NCBI GenBank assembly: GCA_965153355.1
Contig: OZ231128.1
Location: 31,372,001-31,436,000 of the forward strand
DNA from: Flaccisagitta enflata
Lineage: Eukaryota > Chaetognatha > Sagittoidea > Aphragmophora
Reading direction: 5' to 3'
DNA length: 64,000 nt
Of the stretch, positions 12,901 to 22,400 are shown in pieces; the stretch's first letter is position 1; every line of letters begins with the position of its first letter. A program made the translations under genes and the position numbers. The notes under the pieces were generated by a model. It saw nothing but the letters and a program-made list of their open reading frames with translations, was not told the DNA's origin and did not search any database.

Positions 12901-15900
12901 TTTGGATGTGTGTGTGTCTTTGTTTGGATGTGTGTGTGTCTTTGTTTGGATGTGTGTGTTTGTTTGGATGTGTGTGTGTATTTGTTTGGATGTGTTTCAA
13001 AATGAGCTCTTGTTGATTTCGAATTCGATAAGTTGAAGAATCGGGTCATGTCGTTCTCTCCCACTTTCAAGCTGGGTTAAAGTGCCCTTTTTTGATGCAT
13101 GGCCGCGCTGTGAAAAAAGCCTGATATCATTCGACAGGAAAATGTAAGCAAATTCCAACTTGTTGTCAAGATGTTCTTTGTCAACTTGCTGCCTTAATAA
13201 CAGATCCCCGATTGAGCCAACTGAAAAATATCTAGTTTTCTAACCAGCCTGTCTCGTCATACCTGCATTTCCCATTTTGGCAAATGTTCTGTTTGAACAA
13301 CCCTGTCATGGTGCAACCAGTGTTAAACGAATCAAAAAGCCGTTCTGCTCACCTGTACCCCCTCTATGCAAAGTTTGCCCAGGTCCATTCTCATTGACAC
13401 AATATTTGACACGCGTTGTATCACATTTAGGTTGACTTGGCGACCTTAACTTCCCCTCATATTCCAGTTGCCTTTCGACTGCCGAGAGACGCCGATGCTT
13501 TTCGTGGCTTCGCCGCGTCCCATCCGGAAGTCAGTTGGGTGACGAAAAGCAATCATCATCGCGGAATACGCCTTCAACGTGATCCCGAAGAGATCATTAA
13601 GAACGTTTCCTCCTCCGCCTCCTCCTCCGCCTCCTCCTCCGCCTCCTCCGGATGGGACGTTCTCTCCACGCCTATTGAGTCGTTCGTGCAAGAATTTGTT
13701 GACAAACCGCTTCTCATCGACAATCGAAAATTTGACATCGGCATCTACGTTGTCATTACCTCGGTGAGGCAAAGTGGTCAATATGTATCCTTTCTATTAT
13801 CTACGACCATTGACTAGACCTGTTCGCGTGTGAATGGTTGAGTTGGGGGCAGTAAAAGGGTTTTAAAATGTGGATGAGAATTGACGGTTTTGTACTGTAG
13901 ATAGTACTCTGATGATAATGAAACACAATGCTATTAAAACGAAGAAGAAACAAAGGTCGCTTAACAAAATGCATCGCTGCCATCGGCCAACTATCGTTAC
14001 TGAACCTGTGTGAATGATGCACGCTGGGTACTATTATGTTTTGAATGTTTGACAAACAGTGTTTGTGGCTTCGACATGTTATATTTATTGTTATCATCCT
14101 GTCTTCAGGTTAATCCACTTCGTGTCTACAGTTTTGACAAGGACGCCCTCTTTCGATTTTGCTCACATGATTACGAACCTTTTGAAGAACATGACCTGGG
14201 TATGTACGTGCTTTTGAATACGTTATTGGTAAACAACCGATTTAACGACGGCAACGAGCGCGACTAGAATGAAAAGAAACGAGGCCGGATACACGGCCAA
14301 TACCAGTTGCGGACGGGTGGGCAGGGGCGGAAATGCGCGTTTTCGCACTTTCTCAACTCTGACATCTACGGACCGACCAACCGACCGACCGACCGACGGA
14401 TGGACATTGGACAAAGCCTCTTATAGAGTCGATAGTCCGCGATTTAAAAAGGATATCTTTTCTGTATTCTCTGTCAATATCGTGATGTTAAGTAAATATA
14501 TTCTCTTCCTGACTGCCCTTCTTCAAGTCTGATCACTGGTCAAACAAAAAAGTCGGTGAACCCGATAGCATAAAAGATCAAATATCATGCTGGGTTATTG
14601 GATGATCCCCCATTAGTATAATCATACTGTATTTCAACATAAAACAAATTTAATACAAGCTGAAATCTAAATAATCTTGTACCTAAAGGGATGTTCTTTC
14701 ATGGGGAAAAAAGTTCTACAAAATCCGCCACCAGGAAATGGCTAATTTTTTACATTGTTTTTTGCATTATTTTTCTTTTGCAAAAAGGCATTTTCAATGA
14801 AATTTTGATTGAATTTTGATTGAAATGTTGATAAACCATGCATTAAAAATATTTTATATAATCTTGAGCTCGCAACTCGATGAGAAGCTTTGTCCATCAA
14901 TCAGTCCCTTGGTCTGTTGATCCATCTGTCAGTACGTCAGTCCGTCTGTTGGTCTGTAATGATCAAGTCAAAAAGTGCAATTCCCATACAATGCGCATTT
15001 CCACGCCTGCATGTGTTTGAGTGTGTAAAAGGGTGTGGAAGGGGGATGTTTGCCCCAGCCCACTCGTCAGTGATAATATTGTTTAGAAACAAGTGAGGTA
15101 GGGTCACAATATTGTTGCAGATGGGTGGGCAGGGGCATCCAACCCCCAGCCTCACCCCTAAACACTAACACATCCAAATGCGCATTTCTACAAATTTCAA
15201 CTCTTGCATTACGGTCCAATGGACCATTGGACTGACGGACCGACAGACCAATAGACTGACAGAGAGACAAAGCCTCTTATAAAATTGAGTGTCCCCCACT
15301 AAAACAGAGAAGAATCAAACATCCTTTGGCTTTCTGACTGGCAGAGAAAAATAACCGGTTTTTCCTTTTTCTGATTTTTCTGCTTTTTTGGGCCAAATGA
15401 GCCTATGCATCATATTCGCAGGGTAAATATGACTATGCTTTTTTCGATGGCAAGCATCAAAATTCTGTGCAAACAATAGTCATTGAGTTTTAATGCATTA
15501 AATCTGATCACAACCTTATGCGTATGGATTTTATGCTTTTCATGGAAAACAAGGCCAGATACACGGCAACCCAGTCGTGGACGGTTGGACAAGAGCAGTA
15601 ATGCAAAAAACACTCAAAAGTGTGATGGACAGACGGATCATCAGCAAACCAGTCACCCAAGGGCAATATCTGGTCAGGGGTATCTTATGCCCTGCTGTCA
15701 GGGGCCAGCAGAGAAATTCCGGGCCCCTATACAATAAAAAAATCTGGGCCCCCCCTTAGTTTTGGCGCAACTGCCCGCCAAAATGATAGCACATGTAGTT
15801 TTTTATATATTACTTTTCTGTCTCTATACATTCTATTTGGAGAAGAAAATCTAAGTGTTGAACTAATTACTTTGATCCGAAAAAAAAAACAAAAAAAGTT

Positions 15901-18900
15901 TAAGTATTTTGAAAAGAGTTTTCAGCATTTGTATCATTAGCTAACGGCCTGGTTTTGTAAACCATTCCCTCAGGGGCCTTGGTTTTTCTTTTCTTTTTTT
16001 TCTCTTTTTTTTTTCTTTTCTCTCTTTTCCCTTTTATTTCCTTTTTATTTATATAACAATTGAGGGACCCTCCGGGCCCCCCTGAGGCCCGGGCCCCTAT
16101 AATTTGTTTAGGGTGTATAGGCCTCGTCAGGCCCCTGCCTGCTGTACCTCACTGTGACTCCAAGTGTAAGGAAGCAGGGCAGTGGCCTCAATAGGAATGA
16201 TGTCCTATAGAACACTTGGGACTTTTATTTGTCTTACCTCAAAGATTTTATGAGGCCTTAGATAGCAGGTTGAAGGCCTATGATGTTTTGAATACCTCTT
16301 CAAGACTGTTTCAAAACCTGAGAGGTCTGATTTTTGGCCTAGCTGGGCTGTAATGAGGCTTAATAAAGCTGATTTGAGATGTAAGAGGGGGATGTGAGAG
16401 TCTTGACAGGGCTGAACAGAGCCAATAAAGGGCTGAGGGTGCTGATCTGTAATCAGTAATGTGTATAATTGAGGGGCTTTGGATTTTGTTCCCCCCATTG
16501 CTTTTCTTTCCTGCAACGCATCGTGTTGTGTTATAAAATCTATGGTTTTCTTTCCCACAAAGCAATAAAACAGTATGATATAAATTGTGTTTTAGTAATC
16601 AAATTTCACTTTTTGGTACTATCAAAAGTGCTAAATCTTCAAAAAATTTTTTTTTCCTTTTTTTCAAGCTTTTGATTTTTTTCCCCATCTCTAAACCATT
16701 TGATTTTATTCTCTCTCTCACCTGCCTGAGGGGACTGATCTGAGAGGCCCTGGGAGGACTAGTTTGAGATCTAACCAGTCGCCCAAGGGCAATATGTGGT
16801 CAGCGATACCTATTGCCCTGCTATGTATGTTGGTGAATGTAGATTATGGGTAGTAGGGCAGCAGCCCTGAAGGGGACGATGTCCTGGAGAACACGGGGAC
16901 TTTAGTTTTTTCATCCATCGGTGTGTGCAGATTTGAGCCTTGAGGCTGGGATTTGAGTCTTGAGGCTGGGATTTGAGCCTTGAGGCTGGGATTTGAGCCT
17001 CAAGGCTGGATTTGAGCCTCAAGGCTGGGATTTGAGCCTCAAGGCTGGGATTTGAGCCTTAAGGCTGGGATTTTGAGTCTCAAGGCTGGGATTTGAGCCT
17101 CAAGGCTGGGATTTGAGCCTCAAGGCTGGGATTTGAGCCTCAAGGTGGGGGGGACGCATGCATCCACAAACAAACAAAAGTCCCCCTGTGTTTTACAGGA
17201 CATTGTCCCCTTTGGGGCCGCTGCCCAAAAGTCCAAGGGCAGATCAGGCTTGAGGCTTGATGAAAGGGATGCACATATGAATGAACAGACAGATGGACAA
17301 GTGAAAGTCCCCCTGTGTACTACAGAAAATCGTTCCCTTCAAGGCCACAGCCCAAAAAATCATTATTTTTGGTCATTTTTAGCCTTTTAGAGAGTCAGTT
17401 TGGCTTTAATGAGCCCTTGAGGGTCTCCCAGATAGGCTCCCCCAGGGGCTATTAACCTTTGTTACTGTTCCTCACTACCAGATGAGAATATGTTGACAGC
17501 AAATATATTCTTAAGACATTAATCAGCAGAGATTTTGCCATAAATTGTGATTTCGATCATTTTCAGCCATTTCTTTTTTTTGGGGGGGGGGTTCTCTTTC
17601 AAAGCCCTTGGAGGGTTCCTCAGAGGCTCCCGTCCCCTATATCTCAATTTTCATACTTAACCATCAAATGTCTTTCTAACTAAATCATTTCCAAGGTTTA
17701 CTATCAGTCCATTATGGATTATAAAGAAGCTTCTAAAAATTTTTGATGATGCTTTAATTCCATAAGCATACCCGGATCATGAATATGACAACATCGCCCA
17801 GGAGGATAGCCAGTCAAGGTTTTTGGCTCAGATCAATTGTATTTCTAATATAGAGCATATTTTGAAAAACTTTTTCTGATTTTTTCGGAAATTTGGCCTA
17901 CAACTCATTAGGCATGCACTCTATTCTTTGCAATTAATGTCGCATTATATAGTTACTTTTTAGCCTATTTTTGGCAATGTTCCTGGTGGCGGATTTTAGA
18001 GAACTTTTTTTTTCCTGAAAGTACATATCTTAAGGTTCAAGAATATGCAACATTTTGCTTGTATTTCATTTGTTTGATGTTCCCTGAAAAAAAACTCTTA
18101 AATGATCAAACTACATGTCTCTTTCCGATTAAGTACTTGTTTTGCAAAAGAAAAAAAAACATTGTTGCGCCTGTACTAGTTTCTTCCCCCAACTATATAT
18201 CTTTTCTCAGAAAAGTACGTCGTAGGCGATGATTACACTCCGATGTGGGAAATGCCAAGTTTCAAGCGTTACACGACGGCCGAGTTAAGCTTCAAAGCCA
18301 GCTTCAACGCCTACATGCGGCAACGATTCGGCGCCGACGCTCCTGGCGTCATCTGGCGCCAGATCGACGACGTCATCGCCGACGTCTTCCTCAAAAACCG
18401 TCAAAATCTCATCCAAGCGCTGAATGACTTCCGATACCCGGAAAACTTCTTCGAGATGGTGAGGTTCGATTTCATAATCGCCGAATCTCGAGGTAACCGA
18501 CAATCACGTCAACAACAACAACAACCTCACTCTCCACATAGACAACGACAATTGACGGTTTATCTAGGCGGCGAAATCAGAGGGGGTTACAAAACTCGCT
18601 CGGAAAAGATTTTTGGCATTTTGACTAAAGTGAGGACGCTGAATAAAACTGTAGAAATCATAAGTCTACAGCATTACTCGTTGTGATGTTTTACCAACTT
18701 TTTTTAATAAAAAATGGGGAAAAAAAAGTAACACTTATTCTACGACTTCTTTCTAAAACTCATCTCCACTAACATTTTTTCTAACTCAGAGTTAACCTTC
18801 CAATGTATCATTGCGCGTCAGGAAAGAGAGAGACTGACTAAACCCAACAAATAAATGGACGGCCAGATACACAGATGCGGAGACAGTTCATCACTTTACC

Positions 18901-20037
18901 AAAGGTGGATCCGACTGCATGCAGCAGGCTGTGTCATGCAATTTAGTGCCATGGAAAAATTGTTTTGGTGAGAGCTGACGCCAATGCGTAACTCCTTATA
19001 GCATAGTAAAAGAGCAATGATGACAAGGAAAATTGCATCATAAAAATCACCCTTACCTACATCTTCATCCGAGTAAGGAAGTAGATCTAGAAGGAAAAGT
19101 GAAATATTTTCCAAACCATTTGAGTGACATCGATGAAAAAAAAATTGACCATGATGTATATGAAATGCTTTAGATTAAAAAAAATGTAATTGTCTATGCT
19201 TAAGTTGACCTTTATGTCCCCGGACTTTAACTCTGAATGCAAGAACAGAAAATTGTATCAAACATCATGTCAGTTGATTCAATACTAAAAATCGGGGTTG
19301 CTTTAACCCATTGTCATTCCGACAAAATCCAAAGCAGATTTTCAAGCTCTACCCATCGGTGCCACCAACGGGCCCATAGAGGCCAGCGTTTGGCAATGCC
19401 GGTGATATCTTACAGGCAGTTGAATTTGAAATCAGAGCAAAATCAGAACTGTTTCTCGTGACAAGAAGTTATACTTCAAGCGCTAGTTTATCTCATGGAA
19501 GTCAACATGAGCCCTAATTTAAGCAGCCATCATTTCCCGCCGAATCGTCGTTTGTACGAACAAGTGCTCTTCAACCTGTTTGCCTTAACCGGCGTCAATT
19601 TCGGGGAATATTTGCTGTGGGATTCTAACGATATTTCTGACCGCGAGATGATCGCGAGACGAGGCGACGTCGCTATTGATGACGGAATATGCGCCGAATG
19701 CGTAAATACGACGGTGACGAGCGACGATCGCCGGAGATTTTCATTATTATCATCGTCTTCATCCTCATCCTCATGCGTGTGCAAACGAGATCGTGATATT
19801 CAAGCCAATGATCGAACCAACTTAAACATGAACAACCGCGAAGACGACATGTTTGCGACTCGACTTTGCGCCGCCTGTTTGTCCGATGATCTGGAATCTG
19901 TGCTTCGCGCCACTTTGCGCGAAAGACGCCAAATCGGAGATATGAAAATGCTGCTTCCTTCTTCTCGAATATCCGAGGATGATTCGAACGAAGATAAATT
20001 GTTGAAAATGTGGTTAAAGAAAAAAAATTGGCACTGA
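821..20037 (+). CDS. ttll-15: TTLL-15-like tubulin tyrosine ligase family protein, 5 exons
   Basis: Exons: 821-1225, 13431-13763, 14109-14199, 18211-18492 and 19481-20037. They join in frame (phases 0, 0, 1, 1) to 555 aa. A hydrophobic segment at about residues 21-41 follows a basic N-terminus, suggesting a type II signal anchor. The TTL/ATP-grasp fold is recognisable in order: LWSHVYPF, VNKIPGMGFITNKVDLAT across the first junction, WVTKSNHHRGIRL, FVQEFVDKPLLID, KFDIGIYVVITS, VGDDYTPMWEMPS, FFEMVRFDF, and the metal-binding MEVNMSPNLSS (Glu377, Asn379). The C-terminus has paired cysteines (CAEC, CAAC). Family knowledge: TTLLs add glutamate, glycine or tyrosine to tubulin, while TTLL-15 types are anchored and diverged. 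KFDIG in place of the usual KFDLR suggests altered chemistry. Intron 1 uses a GC donor. A short Ser/Ala repeat interrupts exon 2. Confidence 0.85.
1226..1231 (+). promoter_or_regulatory. non-canonical GC 5' splice site of TTLL intron 1
   Basis: The exon ends AAG and the intron starts GCAAGT, which is the consensus for GC-AG introns. Only this junction joins ITNK to VDLAT in exon 2 (acceptor TTTAG at 13426-13430) and restores the family motif. Confidence 0.8.
1250..2398. repeat. TGTTTGTTTGTGTGAG-type minisatellite, left half
   Basis: Tandem units of about 14 to 24 bp are built from TGTTTG, TGTGTGAG and TGTGTGGTTGAG. The monomer changes along the array: GTGTGAG types at the start, then GTGTGGTTGAG, then longer TTTGTTTGTTTG versions. 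It lies in TTLL intron 1 and is interrupted at 2399 by an LTR retroelement. Long open frames on both strands are by-products of the repeat. Confidence 0.95.
2399..3068 (+). repeat. 5' LTR
   Basis: This is the left 670-bp long terminal repeat, running TGTAAG to CTTACA. It is nearly identical to 11311-11980. Differences seen include CATTATCTA in the 3' copy against TATTATCTA here. Confidence 0.93.
3071..3088 (+). promoter_or_regulatory. putative primer-binding site
   Basis: The sequence TGGTACATCGGCACCCGC starts two bases after the 5' LTR. A TGG start complements the CCA end of a tRNA. The tRNA species was not identified. Confidence 0.6.
3704..5356 (+). CDS. retroelement ORF1, arginine/serine/proline-rich protein
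   Basis: This is an uninterrupted 550-aa ORF inside the LTR element, upstream of the Gag-like ORF. Residues 1-160 are Ser/Pro/His-rich and low in complexity. Residues about 200-290 repeat RYSP-type units (for example RYSPVRNVRYSPPRG), as in SR proteins and basic RNA-binding tails. A less biased C-terminal part (about residues 430-545) contains LDRMTVGALVDSGRLRLRR and DPEEAWQLFIARA and looks folded. I do not recognise a family. Its position after the leader and its basic composition suggest a nucleic-acid-binding element protein, but this is inference. It has no zinc knuckle. Confidence 0.55.
   Translation: MDRNPNRRESSSSSDGSASSASQETPPPNARAQASARAPANNTSSGTRPRAPQQPTASGRSVVHHHYHRIECCDNHTSAIASHLHSLAPVSSNSNQVPLPAASSTPANPPSYEQATRSLGRCPSPNRNHNASGVCPNGERPPSCSDLRHFMSRPNSRFDAPSVSRRSPSRDSGWQPMQVLSPVAGNHQVKRRDSTPDTPRGDNRRQQPQSPDRHIRYSPVRNVRYSPPRGAHYLSPGGARYSPLRGVRQSPLHGARYLPRRSRFSPPSRGRYSPRRGRAASPYNNRNRAWGSRVSLRSSPDSRAQPYHHTPPHRRFCSSPVNPRRSPSIRCSASAGRSACTDAGISNLFCHLNVRPLLQGSARSSLAELVRQAHSAGLVPIFARRAPPAPPTGPAHADDAQSDTSASSESTTTGISSSQPSLVTTESSAAASLGESFLDHLNSQPPFNLAPADLDRMTVGALVDSGRLRLRRVFLSDIVHIRQNQPDIDPEEAWQLFIARAIATESFDNETQVIVAWRYAFRNAPRREFNNFIELPFETLRDEMRATSPQ
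5844..7200 (+). pseudogene. Gag-like ORF of the LTR element, with a frame break and an in-frame TGA
   Basis: The N-terminal part (from ATG 5844) has a Gag/capsid-like segment: DPEEWIPLFEATV, NWFPLKLDDKAKRKYL, then helices with FIKALVDPQEEYNW and FQDLAARIRKAVDKYE. Near 6210-6226 the continuation moves to another frame (EYFFRFRLALPIDYRKAI, IEEAQNIADRLRLA), so there is either a single-base indel or a programmed shift. A highly charged RD/RS tail follows (SRDRDNRHHRDDSRNH). A TGA at 6889-6891 interrupts the tail, but the same frame carries on for 102 more codons as YHDSPDR heptads (21-bp DNA repeats, about 6968-7110) to TAA 7198-7200. No CCHC knuckle is seen, and the basic tail could replace it. 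Confidence 0.65.
6968..7110 (+). repeat. 21-bp tandem repeats in the Gag tail
   Basis: About seven copies of CCATGACAGCCCTGATCGGTA-type units encode YHDSPDR heptads in the Gag-tail frame. Confidence 0.85.
8640..8921 (-). mobile_element. R1-family repeat nested in the LTR element
   Basis: The minus-strand copy ends with a hairpin (GATGCGTCC GTCA GGAACGCATC on the plus strand), next to CTCTATAAGAGGG and a run of GTCCGTCG units. The other end is CGGGCTTG followed by a T run. Head, GAC-repeat and tail hairpin match the other R1 copies. Confidence 0.65.
11301..11310 (+). promoter_or_regulatory. polypurine tract
   Basis: CGAGGGGAAG directly abuts the 3' LTR, as expected for plus-strand priming. 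Confidence 0.8.
11311..11980 (+). repeat. 3' LTR
   Basis: This 670-bp repeat starts TGTAAG and ends CTTACA. It is followed directly by the resumed minisatellite (AGGTTGAGTG). Confidence 0.93.
11981..12990. repeat. TGTTTG minisatellite, right half
   Basis: The array resumes with TGTTTGTTTGTGTGGTTGAG units up to about 12470. It then changes to TGTTTGGATGTGTGTG units with growing (TG)n stretches. The right boundary is near 12990. Confidence 0.95.
12991..13430. other. distal part of TTLL intron 1
   Basis: This is ordinary intron sequence ending in the acceptor ACATTTAG at 13430. No further feature was recognised. Confidence 0.5.
14277..14450 (+). mobile_element. R1-family repeat
   Basis: It runs from AACGAGGCCGGATACACGGC, through GGGTGGGCAGGGGCGGAAAT and GACCGACCGACC, to ACAAAGCCTCTTATAGAGTC and a decayed hairpin. 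It lies in TTLL intron 3. Confidence 0.75.
14868..15305. mobile_element. inverted pair of R1-family repeats
   Basis: The left half reads outwards (CTCGCAACTCGATGAGAAGC, then GTCCATC runs). The right half reads inwards, ending in ACAAAGCCTCTTATAAAATT. The middle has mirrored CAATATTG and GGGTGGGCAGGGGC segments. Confidence 0.6.
15306..16765. other. repeat debris in TTLL intron 3
   Basis: It contains an R1 head (AACAAGGCCAGATACACGG, about 15548), an R2-like GGGCAATATCTGG block (about 15660), GGGCCCC-rich fragments and T-rich tracts. No coding sequence was recognised. Confidence 0.5.
16766..17231 (+). mobile_element. R2-family repeat with internal minisatellite
   Basis: It starts with AGTCGCCCAAGGGCAATATG and GATACCTATTGCCCTGC, which contain the inverted AGGGCAATA/TATTGCCCT. 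It ends with TACAGGACATTGTCCCCTTT and GGGGCCGCTGCCCAAAAG. The interior is mainly an approximately 20-bp tandem repeat. Related termini occur at 62526-62783. Confidence 0.65.
16927..17147. repeat. 20-bp minisatellite
   Basis: About eleven copies of TTGAGCCTCAAGGCTGGGAT-type units vary between CCTTGAGG and CCTCAAGG. Confidence 0.9.
17232..18210. other. distal TTLL intron 3
   Basis: This is AT-rich intron with an R2-like tail fragment (about 17310-17360). It ends in the acceptor CTTTTCTCAG at 18210. No gene was seen. Confidence 0.5.
18493..19480. other. TTLL intron 4
   Basis: Donor GTAACC is at 18493 and acceptor CTTCAAG ends at 19480. A short R1-like fragment (GGACGGCCAGATACACAG) lies near 18857. 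Nothing else was recognised. Confidence 0.6.
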
Positions 20038-20261
20038 GGACGAACCTGGAAGGTTGAAACGCACTGGCACTGAGGACCAATCTGGATGGTTGAAATGTTC
20101 CCAGAGTCAGCTTGCTAGCTTCGCAACATAATAATAACGCGCTTGTTATTTATCAGTCGACGGCCATTAGATCAACGACGACGACGATGTCTCGTGGCGT
20201 TAATCGTTTACACCCATGGGCATATGAGAATAACAACACTACGCCATGGACAATCACATCA

Positions 20262-20912
20262 AGACGAAACTTAAAAAAAAAAAAACAGAACGAAAAGAAC
20301 CAGCGATGAGAAACAAAAACAACAGCAACAAAAACAACAACAAAAAACAAAACAAAAACAACTACCAAAAGAACAACAACAAAAACAACCACAACAAAAA
20401 CAACAACAAACAACAACAACAAAAACAACAACATCAAAAACAAAAAACAACAACAAAAACAACAACAACAAAAACGGCAAAAACAACAACAACAACAAAA
20501 ACGACAACAACAACAAAAACGACAACAACAACAAAAACGACAACAACAACAAAAACGACAACCAACACAACAACCAACACAACAACCAACACAACAAACA
20601 ACAACCAACAAAAAACAACCAACACAAGCACAACAACCAAAAACAACCAAAAACAACAGCAACAACAAAAAACAACAGTAACAACAAACAACAACAACAA
20701 ACAACAACAAACAACAGAAACAATCACAACAACAACAGCCACAACAGCCAACAATAACAGCCAACAAAAACAGCCAATAACAACAGCCAACAACAACAGC
20801 CAACAACAATAAAAAAAAACAGCCAACAACAACAAAAACAAAACAGCCAACAACAACAAAAACAAAAACAAAATCAACAACAACACCAACAACAACAACA
20901 TGAAAAATTGTT
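20262..20912. repeat. (CAA)n/(ACAACAAAAAC)n low-complexity tract
   Basis: About 650 bp of A- and C-only sequence lies downstream of the TTLL stop codon. Apparent Asn/Thr/Gln-rich ORFs on the plus strand and Val/Phe/Cys-rich ORFs on the minus strand are repeat artefacts. Confidence 0.9.
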
Positions 20913-21165
20913 AGCTTTGTTCCGCGTTGTCCATGTGATAGGAATTTCAATATGTATGTGTGTACTTGAATACAGTGACTGACCGACGATTACCTCAAAT
21001 TACTGACACGATTTAAAATTATGAAATCCACAAAATGTGAGTGAGCAAGTTTATGTTCTACGGCATTAGTAATCTTCTTTTGCCCCCTAAGGATCTGCAT
21101 ATCTGTTCCACTTTGTACAGACAAAAGTGAAATACAAGAAGTTAACCCCCCAAAAACTGTAGCAC

Positions 21166-21479
21166 CCCCCCTACAGCTGCAACCGCTGAATGAAGATTTA
21201 CATGTGAGATGGAGAATAGAAGCTTATATCAATACAATTAGCCTCATCAGAGCGATTTTGGAATTTAATTCCCAGTAAAGAGTTACAGCTTAAAAACTAA
21301 CTAAAATTAACACTTTTTGAATTATGCTAAAAGTGTAATTTTTTACTAGTTTTTTAGCCATAACTTTTTACTGGGAATGAAATTCCAAAATCGCTCTGAT
21401 GAGGCTAATTGTATTGATATAAGCTTCCATTCCCCATCTTATACGTCTTTCTTCAATCTGCGGTTGAGGCTGTAGGGGT
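21166..21479. repeat. palindromic element nested in the MITE
   Basis: Two arms of about 140 bp face each other. Outer ends are CCCCTACAGCTGCAACCGCT and the mirrored AGCGGTTGCAG-like text, followed inward by AGCTTATATCAATACAATTA and AGCGATTTTGGAATTTAATT. Confidence 0.8.
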
Positions 21480-21995
21480 TGGGTGCTTCACATAGCAAAA
21501 GTTGCTTATTTCTTTTCATCCTATTTACCTAATGTGGAGTGGCTTATTTTAGGACCCTTACCATTTTTCTTTTATCAAAAATTGTTCATCTTCCGTTTTT
21601 TAGAAAATTGTTTTTGAGAGCCTAATTTGTATATTGCAGTGGGATAAAAAAGTATGCTAATCTTCTTTGAATTAGCTTTTATATATTTCTTCTCTTTAGA
21701 GAATTGTTAATTTGCATTTTCACAAGCTCTAACATTACTTATGATCTGATATTTTAATTTATTTCCACAAAAATCATGATCTTCTAAAACTAACAATTGT
21801 TCCTTTTGTAACAAGACTACACAGGATTTTGCTGAATTCTGGGAAATCTGAGTAAACTTTAAGGCCAAAACAAAAACGGAAGATGAAGGAATTTTGAAAA
21901 AAGGAAAACGGTTATCTTTTTAATTTTTTTCACTCCATGTTGGGTTAGCGGGACGAGAAGAAAATCAAATTTTTTGCTATGCGAAGCACGCAACT
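21480..21995 (+). mobile_element. MITE-2, copy 1
   Basis: Ends are GGGTGCTTCACATAGCAAAA and the inverted TTTTTTGCTATGCGAAGCAC. It is colinear, in reverse orientation, with 37728-38243 (shared markers AACGGAAGATGAA and ACAATTGTTCCTTTTGTAAC). Confidence 0.8.
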
Positions 21996-22400
21996 GTAGG
22001 GGGGGTGCTACAGTTTTTGGGGGGTTAACTTCTTGTATTTCACTTTCGTCTGTAGATTGTGAATCTCATCCAACCATTCCGTCCAATTGAATCTCACTAT
22101 TGTAATTAAAACAATTACATTAACATGACGATTTCGTGATTGTCGTGTATTTTGGAAACAAAAGACGTACAGTTGAAGACGGTAAAGGAATCACAGAGCA
22201 GCTATCTAGCAACATGAAAAAAAAAGACAAAAAAAATCTTTGGTCGCGATTTGCATAGAAATGAAATTCACAATAATTCTTTTGTAGCGTTTCCTGTAGC
22301 AGTTATGTTAAGAAAAGATCCAAATCTCTGGTGGGGTTTTTGGTTACGTCAGTGCGAATAAATCAGAAAATTAAGGTGAATGATGAGGCTGTGAGTATTT

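Larger units (their letters stand above)
21118..22052. mobile_element. Tc1/mariner-type MITE (TA-flanked) containing nested foldbacks
   Basis: Inverted termini of about 60 bp begin CAGACAAAAGTGAAATACAA and include GTTAACCCCCCAAAAACTG. They are flanked by TA at 21116-21117 and 22053-22054. CAG...CTG ends with a TA duplication are typical of Tc1/mariner-derived elements. The interior holds two further inverted repeats, listed separately. No transposase ORF is present. Confidence 0.8.

Noticed and set aside
11976-13070. 364-aa minus-strand ORF rich in Thr/His/Asn/Lys/Gln
   Set aside because: Same minisatellite artefact on the right side of the retroelement.
20153-20950. Val/Cys/Phe-rich minus-strand and Asn/Thr/Lys-rich plus-strand ORFs
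   Set aside because: Six-frame products of the (CAA)n low-complexity tract.
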